Shown piece by piece: positions 48,001 through 57,303 of a DNA stretch of 64,000 bases. Numbering within the stretch: the first letter of the stretch is position 1; each line of letters begins with the position of its first letter. The notes under the pieces are model-generated. The model worked only from the letters and a program-made list of their open reading frames with translations, was not told the DNA's origin and ran no database searches. The stretch lies in contig OZ022259.1 in assembly GCA_963978905.1 (NCBI GenBank), forward strand, positions 9,548,001-9,612,000. Reading direction: 5' to 3'. The translations under genes and the position numbers were made by a program. Source of the stretch: Trichostrongylus colubriformis. Taxonomy: Eukaryota; Nematoda; Chromadorea; Rhabditida; Trichostrongylidae.

Positions 48001-48979
48001 CGAATACGTTCCACGATGGGCGCAGGTATGGCAAATGGTGCCGGTGGAAGTGGAATCTCTTCGGTAAGTTGCTCTTGCATTAGTATATCATTCTAGGGAG
48101 TTTTGTGCTTGAGCAACCTCGCATTGATGTTCGGAAGTGAAACACTTTCTGCATGTTTTTTTTCGCCATGCAAATAATAACTTTCTATGCTGCCAGTGAA
48201 CTGTTGCAGTATGGACAGTCATATCCGGCTTTTGCTGCTCAGTCATTTGGAGGAGTGCTGGACTACGAAAGGTGAGTCAGGTTTTATTTAGATTTAGCAA
48301 CTTTGCTGACTGTTCCCACACCGTTATGTAGAAAATGTGCTGAAAGCGCTGAATGCGAGCTTTTTGCTTCGTTTTTGGTTCTCCTTTAGGTATAGCAGTG
48401 ATTCGCTAAACTTTGCAGTTTTTCCACTTTTCAGACAAAACCTCTAGAAAGAAAACTCGCGTGCTGTGTCGCAAAAACGCATGATGGCAAAGTGTGTCAT
48501 CAACCTGAGGGTTGTGGGTGGGAGTACTGGTAACGGTTTGTGTGCCCGCACAAACTTCTAATATTTTCGTAAGAGGCTGAGCTCATCCAACGTGTATCTA
48601 TCGCGGATGCTGTTTCATTCCAACTTCTTACAGTATGATTATTGTATCTGTTTGTTTCGGAGGGAGGCTATATAGCGTGAGCTGCAATTCACGTTTCTTC
48701 CTCCTGTTCATAGAAAAAATACCACTGATATCATTTGCTTTGGAATTGAGGTCGTGGTAGATTAAAGTGTGCTGTTATGCGTGTGTGGTGCAGCAGTACG
48801 CAATACAGGAATGTAACGCCATACTAAGTTTTCCCTTACCCATATTGACCTTTGTTCTCTAGTGAAATCTGCATTGTTAAATATCTGAATACTCTAATCA
48901 ACGACCAGGGCCATGCGAAAGCGTTTTTTTTTTTGTCAGGGACCGCAGCCGGAGTCCATTGAGAAGATCGTACAGATAA
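39024..48979 (+). CDS. Tandem paralogue 2, unrecognised nuclear-type protein
   Basis: Seventeen exons: 39024-39080, 39148-39270 (tentative), 41113-41289, 41345-41476, 41572-41663, 41730-41793, 41856-41915, 42002-42087, 44940-45037, 45989-46251, 46323-46408, 46465-46603, 47024-47094, 47745-47837, 47997-48063, 48210-48271, 48940-48979. Together they give 569 aa, or 528 aa without the second. It parallels paralogue 1 from MTEEN to the RSPLRRSYR end; the RFPKEVFDYM...EEDGTVR exon has exactly the same length (132 nt) and about 32 of 44 identical residues. Differences: the extra exon SSENGSAVSEHVKNIVDIS with no seen counterpart, an additional exon GAARNKNKRSMESEEPNGKE, and an acceptor in the 47997 exon moved inward, which avoids a frameshift. 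The acidic part has DDDVVIIDECGEGDE, a good SUMO-interaction-like motif. Intron sequence before the 44940 exon also matches paralogue 1. No disabling change was found. Confidence 0.8.
39478..39621. mobile_element. Foldback MITE, CGTCAGACTTCGC family
   Basis: The arms are AATTTGCATTTTTGCGATTC and GAAATCGCAAAAACGCGAATT. The middle GGCAATGCAAGATCTCAAAG resembles other copies. It lies in the second intron of paralogue 2. Confidence 0.6.
40129..40268. mobile_element. Foldback MITE, best copy of the CGTCAGACTTCGC family
   Basis: The ends AGGCCGTCGTCAGACTTCGC and GCGAAGTCTGACGGGCCT are complementary. The arms continue GATTCTGCGGTTTTGCG / CGCAGAATCGCTAAAACGC, and GATTGTGCAATGCCGT is in the middle. 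It is 140 bp with no coding capacity and lies in an intron of paralogue 2. Confidence 0.8.
42917..43034. mobile_element. Foldback MITE, CGTCAGACTTCGC family
   Basis: The left arm AACTTCGCGATTGTCGG and right arm GCAAAGTCGTGAAGTCTGAC enclose GAGATCTTGCGTTGCCGTTC. Degenerate copy in an intron of paralogue 2. Confidence 0.6.
43523..43753. mobile_element. GC-rich MITE, copy A
   Basis: The ends GAGGCTACTTACCCCGGAAA and TTTTCCGGAGTAAGTAGCCTC are complementary. The body has GCAGGGCATGGCAGCCTTCA and GCTCCCAAGAGCAATAGATT, shared with 53805-54040 and (inverted) 54320-54596. It is strikingly GC-rich against the surrounding intron. Confidence 0.85.
43976..44490 (-). pseudogene. Possible coding relic antisense in an intron
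   Basis: One minus-strand frame runs about 170 codons with a single in-frame TAA (44249-44251). It reads RNVLNRILSDLQKEYSLHSP upstream and LPDLIETYIREQLDPEYNFS downstream of the stop. The composition looks protein-like, but there is no start, no splice border and no recognised family. It could be a retrocopy or old transposon piece, or chance. Confidence 0.22.
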
Positions 48980-49051
48980 AAGATCTCCAGAGACGAGTTT
49001 CGTGTTTAGTGGTGTACTAATTGATTTTGTGGACGATTTTCTTGTACTCAA

Positions 49052-49704
49052 TCACTTCTCGATATTTGTAGTACAATCCCTCAGTACGTGCGTGAGTTCG
49101 TTGCGTGTATTATCGAGTTGATTACTTATTCTTTTGTCTTATAATCTATCCAGCCAAAACGAAGATGTAAGACACCACGATTCTGTGGTCCCGCGATTTA
49201 GCAATTTACATGCGAAGTCGCGGACGTTGCGGTGGAACACCGCAGAATCGTGCGTTTTTATCACCATATCTCTTCATTTATGAGCTGTTAATAATGTATT
49301 TAACATTACCATCCAATAATTGTCGATACAGAACTATGTGCAGTAATGATGATCGAAGTGTGTTTGATAGCAACATTTCTGAATTTAAATAAACTCAGGA
49401 AGCAGAGCTCCTTCGTATCACTTGTGTGCAACACAGAAGTACTGCCAAGAGAGCAAAGCATACAGACAGGGAGTGCAATAGAGAGTAAGGCCGCTGAGAG
49501 TGAAAGAAAAGCCAAGTTAAAGTTGACAGCCGTTTGCAAAAAGCAGAATAATCTTGAGGCGATCAGATATGACGGGCGACGTTGGCAGCATATGACTTCT
49601 CTGTACAGTGAACGGGCGGCTGCAGTAACAGGAACTTGAAAATGAAAGTGGAGTTCTTGGCCTCAAGCTTTGTATGAGTGTTCTATTCAGAACCGTGGTG
49701 GGAG
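49052..49704. other. 3' flank of paralogue 2
   Basis: A frame at about 49395-49639 (+) follows an AACTCAG acceptor-like site and reads ESERKAKLKLTAVCKKQNNL before a stop. It could be a lone exon, but no partner exon was found. A worn CGATTCTG foldback lies at about 49165-49256. AATAAA lies at about 49387. Confidence 0.3.
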
Positions 49705-49915
49705 TTTGATTTGATTCGGCGTATAAATGGCTTTCGGGGCCAGTCATGTGCAAGTCGGTGCTTTTATCTTCCCAGACGAGTTCGGTGCCCATTCAGCGAC
49801 TCGGGAAGGATGGAATGCCTGTTTGGCTGGGGCAGGTATTGATGTGGGCTGTGATCCACACACCATGAGTAGGATGCGCCCAACCGAGCACTGCACTACA
49901 CCACTTTTTGGATTT
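49705..49915 (-). mobile_element. tRNA-derived SINE, inverted copy
   Basis: Read on the minus strand it matches the element at 2251-2475: GTGGTGTAGTGCAGTGCTCG at the 5' side, then the CCATCCTTCCCG and GTCTGGGAAGATAAAAGCAC body. The frame at 49727 is a by-product. Confidence 0.6.
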
Positions 49916-49945
49916 ATTTTCGGAATTTTCTCTCTGGCGCAGGTA

Positions 49946-50106
49946 CACTACATTTCGGAGCGCCTGATAGGGCGTGGCCTACAGATGGGCGAGAGTTTAT
50001 CAAACTCTCTCACTCCGCCACACACTCTCACTCTTGCCACGCACTCTCACTCTCGCCACTCACCCATGTCCGTAGGCCACGTCCTATCAGGCTCTCCGAA
50101 ACGGAG
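49946..50106. mobile_element. GAGAGTG-rich MITE, copy 3 (TA target)
   Basis: It is flanked by TA at 49944-49945 and 50107-50108. The ends are CACTACATTTCGGAGCGCCT and CTCTCCGAAACGGAG. Arms GATAGGGCGTGGCCTAC / GTAGGCCACGTCCTATC enclose alternating ACTCTCAC and CGCCAC motifs. This is the cleanest arm pair of the three copies. Confidence 0.88.
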
Positions 50107-50297
50107 TATAGTTGCTCGTGGGTGGTGTGAGTCGTTAATGTCCATCAGATAGCATTTCTGATGCGATTCATGAGTTACTTTATCAATTGTGATCCTTGTG
50201 TTTCTTGCCTATTTTTCAGTATTTCACTCACGCTTACGACCTACTGAAAACACGTCGCATAGAAGATGGTACGGAACGGTGTGGTGGTCTCAATATA

Positions 50298-50805
50298 CTG
50301 TAGCGCTCAAATGTATTCGGCCAGACACTTTTTTGTCATAAATTCTTTTCTACTTGACCGACTTTGACAAAATTTTAATATGTGGTGCCTGAATCTATTG
50401 TCAACATTTCCTTCTACTTTAGTGCCGCTTGACTCTTTTAATGGTTTTTCACAAGAATTTACTACAAAACCACCGAAAAAAAGAAAAAGGCTTGGTCAAG
50501 AAGAACGGTTCTTTACAAAAACAAAGCGAGCAAGTCTCAGAGAACATCAATATTTTGTAGAAATACCACTCATACTTTTGATGACAGCGGTACAGCGGGA
50601 CGGCATAGGGATGGCACACCAATAGCAAAAAGAATTTCATTTAACCACGTAACTTACACCGTTGAGCGCCAAAATGGTGTATTTAGTATCCAGTGCCTCC
50701 AAGTACAACAGACTAAATTTTCTCTTAGATCGGTCCAGTCGCAAAAAAAGTTACAAATGAAAAACCCGAATGAAAAGTCATGCCGAAGACTTTTGAGCGC
50801 TACTG
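50298..50805. mobile_element. Tc1/mariner-type MITE of 508 bp
   Basis: TA flanks both sides. The ends CTGTAGCGCTCAAATGTATT and its counterpart (inverse of GACTTTTGAGCGCTACTG) are complementary with few mismatches, extending into TTCGGC. No transposase remnant is seen; the small frames are AT-rich noise. Confidence 0.75.
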
Positions 50806-51709
50806 TATGTCTGGTTGAGGTTGTAAATTTTCCTTCTTCTTTTATGCTTGCTAGCTCTACCCGGCGTCGTCGTAGGTTAGCTGCTACTTTCGGACATCTC
50901 CTTCTTCACTTTTTTGAGGCCCTGATTTCGGAGAACTTTTGATGGAATAACAAAGCAAAGGTACTGTGGCTGAGTTGTGAAGAATATAGCCAAAAATCAC
51001 TTACGGCTTAAATTTGGGCTTTGTGTAATGTCTCTGATCTCCGGTATCAACGAGTTCATCAGAGACATTGGAGGAGGTGAATACGGCTGTAGATTATCAG
51101 GGTAGGGGAGACGGTGTAACCGTAAAGAACGAGATGAAACGAGAAATTGAACCGCAAAAACCTTGCTTTCTTTGGCGCTTCTCTGCATCACGTCCCGTGG
51201 GGTAGAATGCGAACGGGTAAGGGGCTAAATCAGCCGGCTGCCAGTTAACGTACTGTCGCGCTGCCATTCATCTGTCGACAACTCTCCCATGCCGCGCTAT
51301 TCAGTGCGAGTTCCTCAAGACATTACCTGTTCCTAAAAGGAATGTTTGTTCTCAGAAAACATATGTTCTCACTTTCTCCCTGCCCCAGGCGGTGTCTTTG
51401 AGCCAGTCAAAAAGGCGAGAGTGAGGCCACTGGGTAATGAAGAGCGACAGCTTCGCAGAAACCAGCCTCACTGTAATTGGACAGTGTAGTCCTTGAGGGA
51501 ATGTTCCCGACGATTTCTTTGGATGACAGCCTTGGGGTGGCTTTACAGGGTTTACGTACCCCTCTTCCTATGCACCGAGGATACTGCCTCTGCAGGTATG
51601 GGTTGGTCACATGGCCGAGGAGGGGACTGAAATACCTGAATTATGGTAAAACATTTCTCGAAATTGATATTTCTGATATCTGAATCCACAGTGTTATTGC
51701 ATTTTGATA
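50806..51709. other. No gene seen
   Basis: Short inverted GTCTCTGATCTCCG / CATCAGAGACATTGGAGG pieces lie near 51035-51075. No exon or dispersed repeat could be supported. Confidence 0.35.
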
Positions 51710-52872
51710 TACCATTTCCACTTTGAACTGGACACTTTCCAAACCGATATTGACGTTTTTCAAATCACCAGGGACGATTTTTAAACCACATTAGACTTTT
51801 TTCAAACCACCCAGAACATTTTTCGAATCAAAATGGATGTTTTTCAATTCACGTCGGACAACTTTCTATGAGCATTTCTGAATGTTCTGATGAGAAGCGT
51901 ATAATACAAAACACATGTGTCAAATGGCAGTACCCGTCGATAAATAGCCGCATTTCAAAAAGAATTGCCGCGTCAAGCGCGCGAATACTAACACGGCGGC
52001 TTGACTTTCGTAATCCCTTCAGTTGTGACGAAACTGCGTACTGTCCAGTCTACTTCACGAGTCATCCATGAGCAGCAAGGAGAGCTCAGTTTCCAGTGAG
52101 CGGCGACGTTACAGGCGGGCGACCTTGGCGCTAAAGGAAATCCTCGTCAAGCTTGTACAAGTGGACGAAAAATCAATCCATGAAGCCGCTCATGTCGCTG
52201 GTGTTAATGAGAGTACGGCAAGGAATATCATTAGTGCGTACAGGAATCAAGGTGCCATTGTCCAGCGTAGCTGTGGAGGAAACAACAGATGAAAGCTGAC
52301 CGCGGAAGTGCTGCAGCGCATTGAAGAGATTGTGGAGCAACATCCAGAAGATACCTTGCGGAAGATTCAGGAACGGCTGAAGGAAGTGAACATCGAGTTG
52401 GCCGTTTCTTCTATTTTCAACGCCCTAAGAAAGTTGAAGATTACGCTGAAGAAATGCCGGGTAATTCAGCGGGGTAATTCAAGAAAGCATCTGCACGGTG
52501 ACGCAGCAGGATTGCGCGAACTATTTTTTGCACGTAATGATGTACATGACGGCTGCTACGGCAGGGCAATCCTTCACTAACTGAACGTGTTTTAATAATC
52601 TGTTTACTATTTTTAAGAAAAAATTGTATTTGTTTTCGTCATACTGCATTAGGAATACACTATGAAGTTCAAGAAGAAACTCAAATAAACAAAAAAAATC
52701 AAAAAAACAACAAAGGAAAAAAGTACATGTTGATGTGAAAGACGTCTTTTTTGATTCGAAAAACGTCCCATTTGATTTCAACAATGTCCCAGGTGGTTTG
52801 AAAAACGTCTGATTCGATTTCAACAATGTCCCAGGTGTTTTGAAAAGTGTCCAGTTCAAAGTGGAAATGGTA
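51710..52872 (+). mobile_element. DNA transposon with long, repetitive inverted ends
   Basis: The ends TACCATTTCCACTTTGAACT (left) and AGTTCAAAGTGGAAATGGTA (right) are perfect inverses, with TA on both sides. The inverted repeats continue for about 135-140 bp (51710-51850 and 52738-52872) and consist of several about 27-bp subunits. Their core resembles GGACGTTTTTCAAACCACC, changing slightly from unit to unit. A helix-turn-helix reading frame lies between them. TA targets suggest the Tc1/mariner/IS630 group. Confidence 0.85.
52068..52580 (+). pseudogene. Truncated HTH transposase of the 51710-52872 element
   Basis: One frame, interrupted by an in-frame TGA (52290-52292), carries a two-part DNA-binding region. 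The first part is SIHEAAHVAGVNESTARNII with a following SAYRNQGAIVQR. After the stop come LQRIEEIVEQHPEDTLRKIQ and VSSIFNALRKLKITLKK. This resembles the paired helix-turn-helix of IS630/Tc1-like transposases. The catalytic domain is absent: the frame ends soon after KHLHGDAAGLRELFF, so the copy is internally deleted and cannot transpose itself. Confidence 0.7.
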
Positions 52873-53337
52873 TATATTTTGACATTGAAATGACAAAGTA
52901 ATGTGTATTCCCATATATTTTATTCATCAATACAACTGTTATAATATGATCAACACATAATCTGTCATAAAATCCTTCAAAAAAAAACAGCTGTGTACAA
53001 TCATCATCAATTAATCGTGAGCTGCAATAGTTAAAGGCGACTTGTTTTCTTTTCAAATGTAAAATGAACTGGAGAAATAAATTCCTCTACGTCACGTATC
53101 CAATCACAGACGAATTCAAAATAACGTACAAAAATAACTGCACATCTATCAAAAATGCAAACAAAAAAGCGAAAAACCCATACCGTTTGAACAGCGAGCG
53201 ATTCAACGGTTTCCATCATTTCGAGCATTATTCATTTTAAAGTAGTCGACAGCTTTCGAAAAAAACTCATAGAGCTCAAAGCACGCCAATATGTTCTGCA
53301 TTCGCGAAGAAATAAAAGCGATGGTGTCTTTGTGAGT

Positions 53338-53400
53338 GTGTGTGCGCGCGTATATATGTATGTATATGTGTATACATGGTTATATATGTGTCTGTCATGT
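53338..53400. repeat. Mixed GT/GC/TA simple repeat
   Basis: Alternating purine-pyrimidine tract (GTGTGTGTGCGCGCGTATAT onward). Located just 3' of the minus-strand gene at 53450. Confidence 0.8.
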
Positions 53401-53449
53401 GTAGAGTTTACCCGTGTGCTATGGCGCAAAGGTGACAATTGAACGGTGA

Positions 53450-55626
53450 TCACTGTAGAATCTCGGTGGTGGCGGCGGCGTTAACGATTCTGCCGTCATC
53501 GTTGTTGTTGTCGTTTAGTGGAAACGATTCAAATATCTGTATACTCCTACAGATAGGATTTGCGCACTCTCGCATGTCCATCAACGAGAGAACGGTTGGA
53601 TGCATGTCACACACCAGCTGTACTCGTCCTATGCATTCGTAGCCGCATCTGAAACACGTAGATATCGATTGAGACTGCGTTCATAGTCGGCGACGTGATC
53701 GTGGTCGTCGCAGCGCATACGTAACGCGACGCTCAGTGCTAGGTGTGCACCAGGTAACGCGTATTGTGAGCAACCACGGTATATAGGAGCTATTGGCGCC
53801 GGGAGGTGTGCAGATATGATAGCGAATCGCGCGGCCGCGCGCGGCGAATGGCGCGGCGGGTGCGAGTGCCAGTGGCAGGGCATGGCAGCCTTCAAGCGAG
53901 GAAGTGAGGCATGAGTGGAAGCGCAGATGTGACGCAGTCACGCTCGGCCGGCTCCCAAGGGCAATCGATACAGCGAGTCGTACTGGTGGCGCCGCGAGTG
54001 AAACGCCGCGAAGTGATTCGCTGTTATATCTGCACACACCCTGGGCGCAGTAATGGTTGAGTCCTGAAGCGAATACAGCTAGAATGAGGTGTAGAGCGTC
54101 GTCATCGCTTCAGGACCATCCTATACGGCGCGCATAGCTCGGATCATCGCGTTGCACACCGAACGCCGCAAAGCAAATTTCACGTCCGAATGCATAAACA
54201 CCGGTAATAATATTGTGTGCGTGGCGTATTGACCATCTGTGCCTTGCACGCATAACGTCGCCTGGTATGAATGCTGCCCTACGAAATTGGTAAGAGACCA
54301 GCATGTAAGGACAAGGGGTGAGGCTACTTACTCCGGAAAATCGCTTCGCGGCGTCGCACTCGTGGCGCCACCAGTACGACTTGCGAATCGATCCCCTCGG
54401 GAGCCCGGCAGAGCATGGCTGCATCACCTGTGCGCTTCCACCGATGTCACTCTGGCTCCTGCACCCACGCCATCCTGCCTTCTCCACCCATGCCACACTG
54501 CCTCGCTTGAAGGCTGCCAGGCCCTGCCACTGGCACTCGCACCCGTCGCGCCGCTCGCCTCGGGCGGCCACGCGTTTTTACGGAGTATGTAGCCTCACCC
54601 AAGGGCAAGTAATGGTGCATTACGACATATATCTAGGTTGGTTTTGTGCACATGTACTTGCATACTCGCTCACACGCTGCAACGCGGCTGCGCCTGTCTG
54701 AGGTGTTCTTACTTTTGCATGTCGAGATGTGAAGATAGAAAACAAACAGAAGTGATTACCTACCGCTTGCAGATGACATGCGTCTTTGGGCGATCACATA
54801 TGCAAATGTCTTTCTGCGGGAAGGGTACCGAACAGAATGGGTTCGGACGGGAAAGCGGGCCACGTGGTCCGTTGACGATTCGTGGAGCAAACGGTTGCGG
54901 TGGAACGACGGGGCTCCTTCGCTGTAGTGGCGAAGCCAGCGTCGAGACTGGCGGTTGTGGTGGGATGTAGCGAGGTGTACGACGTTTCTCCTGTGAACAG
55001 TAAATACAAAACGATTGTATAAGGTCAAACATGATATCGGGTAATGTCCCACTTTAAGAGAATCAGGCTTCGGTAGTAGATCAGCCATCAAGGGACGCGG
55101 CTCGATGTATGTTTTGACGACGGTTTTGCTCGACGGTGTACGCACCTAAATGTGAACGAGATTATCTGTCATCTTTCTGAGGCAAGAAAAATGGGGCTGG
55201 AACGAGACGAGCGTGTCAAAGATCGTATCAGCTCCAGCTCGTACCTCAGTGTTTGGTCGTGACTTCGTCGTATTCGGTGGCGGGGTATCCGGATTGGCAA
55301 AACCGTCGTGAGACGGTTTTCCATCGCTTCCCGGATACGGACCGCGACCGCCCTCCAGTAGACGACGCGGCACGTAATAGGCTTGCGTAGGGCGCGAGTT
55401 GCTAAAAAATGATTCGGATAAGAATTGAAGAATCAATGGTTATGGCTACTGTGTTCCGGAACCGCAACGCGTACGTGCGCGGTATTGGCACAATTGTCGG
55501 GTTTTACGATTGCACAAACTCTTCATACGTCCCTACAGGGTAACTAGACAGAAATTCATATTCATCGACTTTTTTATTAAAGGATCGAACTCACGAAGGC
55601 GGTCTCACTGGGGCAGACACGTCCAT
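53450..55626 (-). CDS. Proline-rich protein with C-terminal Cys/His cluster
   Basis: Five exons join in phase: 55626-55595, 55401-55245, 55145-55053, 54990-54764, 53648-53450, giving 235 aa. The ATG lies three bases after a TTGCAG acceptor, fitting trans-splicing. Residues 1-150 are disordered-looking and Pro/Arg-rich (YYVPRRLLEGGRGPYPGSDG, TPRYIPPQPPVSTLASPLQR). The C-terminal third has regularly spaced metal ligands: C168-x2-C171, C183-x2-H186, C198-x4-C203, within VICKRCGYECIGRVQLVCDM and HPTVLSLMDMRECANPICRS. This looks like a small zinc-binding module at the end of a flexible tail. The last 32 residues are Asn/Asp/Ala-rich. I do not recognise the family by name. The fourth intron (1.1 kb) holds two GC-rich MITEs. 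The last exon, which has no early ATG, fits the preceding phase exactly (CG+A). Confidence 0.76.
53805..54040. mobile_element. GC-rich MITE, copy B (variant ends)
   Basis: It shares the body of copy A (GCAGGGCATGGCAGCCTTCA, GCTCCCAAGGGCAATCGATA) but has different tips: GGTGTGCAGATATGATAGCG and its inverse CTGTTATATCTGCACACACC. The change of tips suggests a chimeric or recombined family member. It is intronic. Confidence 0.75.
54320..54596. mobile_element. GC-rich MITE, copy C, opposite orientation
   Basis: The ends GAGGCTACTTACTCCGGAAA and TTTTTACGGAGTATGTAGCCTC are inverted. The body is the reverse complement of copies A and B (TTGAAGGCTGCCAGGCCCTG, GATCCCCTCGGGAGCCCGGC). Copies B and C lie 280 bp apart in the same intron, inverted relative to each other. 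Confidence 0.85.
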
Positions 55627-56296
55627 TACCTGCAATTCTAAAGTTATCGATAGATTACTGCAGAGAACAAATTCATTTTGAAACGAAAACGGCAGTGAGC
55701 AGAATTTCGCTGGAAGAAAAGCGAGAATCATCGAAAGGAATGTTCATTTTACTGAGCAGAAACTGTGCTAATTCAAAGAGGAAAAATAGTGCGAATTAGT
55801 GATTACACTGCAAAACGTTCATTTGAAAGTATTATACGATCGAAGAGGAAGACTGAAAAGTAGTGGGTTTTCAGAACAAACATAAACCATATGGGGTTTT
55901 GTGGAAACAGGGGCGGTATAGCTTTGAAAGTTGGTCTCCTTCATAGTTTCGTACTTTTGCTATTTATTACTATTTCTTAGGCCGGCGTCAGATATCGCGA
56001 TTTTGTGATTTTGTTGAAATATTCAATGTTGCGTGTTCGTGTGGGGTGTCGCCATACCGCAGAATCGCAGGATCGCGATATAGCTTCAGCCTTGCATCTC
56101 GATTCAAGCAACACAGGGAAGAATTAATAAGGATAAACGGAAATTATAGCCCGGAGTTCTTGCTTATAACTATACTGAATGGCATTGTCATATTAGAAAA
56201 TTTGTCGTTTCATACTTCCTACTTATTCTATCCTGTAGTTATAACATATAGGATTGATTGTGGGGTGCTTATATTGTTCATGTTATTAAAGTGTTA
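55627..56296. other. Upstream of the Cys/His gene; foldback inside
   Basis: Contains the presumed promoter side of the minus-strand gene and, at 55979-56092, a copy of the CGTCAGACTTCGC foldback family (AGGCCGGCGTCAGATATCGC ... GCAGAATCGCAGGATCGCGA). No other gene seen. Confidence 0.5.
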
Positions 56297-57180
56297 GGTT
56301 GTCCCAAAAGTCTTGTCATATTTTTCCAAAAAAAAATCAGTAACTCTTGTTCACTTCGAGGCAGGTCCAGGCGGTTCAGGAATATGGTAGAACGTTCCCT
56401 AAGCTTTCTAGGAAAATTTATATTGACCCACCAGATCCCGTGGAGAGAGCTACAATGCCCGATACCCACCCAACTCGCGGTGTCATCTATTATGAGCGGT
56501 CTTGGGCACTAAAACGACGGAAGCTTGCCACTCCATCAGCGCTGCATTGGGCAAGGGATGTGTGAGCTAGGAGACCGTGCGCCGCTGGTTCATCAGCTTC
56601 AGCAACGGCGAGATTGGCATGAATGACAAACCACGCTTGGAACTGGCTGGTTCTGGGACGCGGAAGGAATGCTTTTCCGCGAGGTGCTGGTACAAGGCGA
56701 GACAGTCACCGCTACCGTATGCACCCACCAGCTCCAGCAGCTCGCCGTCGCTGTTCGAGAAAAGCGCCGAAAAAGGTCCGCGGTCACCCTCCTACATGAC
56801 GACGCCCGCTCCAATTTCCTCCGATTTCGCGAAAAGTGCCCAGGCCAAGCTACAGGAGCTCGGCTGGTATATCCTGCCCCACCCGCCATACACTCCAGAC
56901 ATTGCCCTTTCTGACCAACACCTTACCCATCCTCTCGAATCCTTCCTGGCCAAGAGAAAATTCCTTGATTAAGACTTGCTTGCAAAGACGATCGCTGACT
57001 TCTTCGACTCTCAGAACACAGAGTTCTGGGAGGAGGGAATCAACGATTTTCCTATAAAGTAGCAGAGGGTTGCCGATAACAATGGTCACTACGTTGTTGC
57101 CTAATTGTTACTTGTTGGACGAAAAAAAAAAAATAAAAAGTGATGATCGAAAAAAATATGACAAGACTTTTGGGACAACC
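56297..57180 (+). mobile_element. mariner-family transposon, degenerate
   Basis: Terminal inverted repeats of about 29 bp are perfect: GGTTGTCCCAAAAGTCTTGT (left) and ACAAGACTTTTGGGACAACC (right), each flanked by TA. The length, about 880 bp, is short for mariner (about 1.3 kb), so part of the transposase is lost. Confidence 0.95.
56347..57060 (+). pseudogene. mariner transposase relic
   Basis: Fragments in different frames keep the family landmarks: TVRRWFISFSNGEIGMNDKP (end of the DNA-binding part), VTLLHDDARSN (second catalytic Asp region) and AKLQELGWYILPHPPYTPDI followed by ALSDQHL (third Asp region). The first catalytic block between the HTH and LLHDDAR is missing, and frame changes break the rest. 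Inactive. Confidence 0.85.
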
Positions 57181-57303
57181 TAATATTTTCATGTTACATT
57201 ACACCACTATTTATTGTATTTATCTTATTAATTTTATTATTATCATATTATATCTACATTACATTTATATTCTGCATAATAATGCCTACACTGTTCATTA
57301 CTA

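Noticed and set aside
47981..48063. Frameshift in the HFQAFSSRIRSTM exon of paralogue 2
   Set aside because: An inner TTTCAG acceptor at 47991-47996 gives an in-frame exon (SSRIRSTMGAGMANG), so no frameshift is needed.
49346..49639. 97-codon frame downstream of paralogue 2
   Set aside because: An acceptor-like site precedes its later part, but no upstream exon in phase was found and paralogue 2 already ends at 48979.
53030..53228. 66-codon minus-strand frame as a further 3' exon of the Cys/His gene
   Set aside because: The exon at 53648-53450 already ends in a stop in the correct phase.
54110..54701. Frames of 117-153 codons, Arg/Ala-rich, on both strands
   Set aside because: They are produced by the GC-rich MITE copy C and its flank, with no splice context; they lie in an intron of the minus-strand gene.
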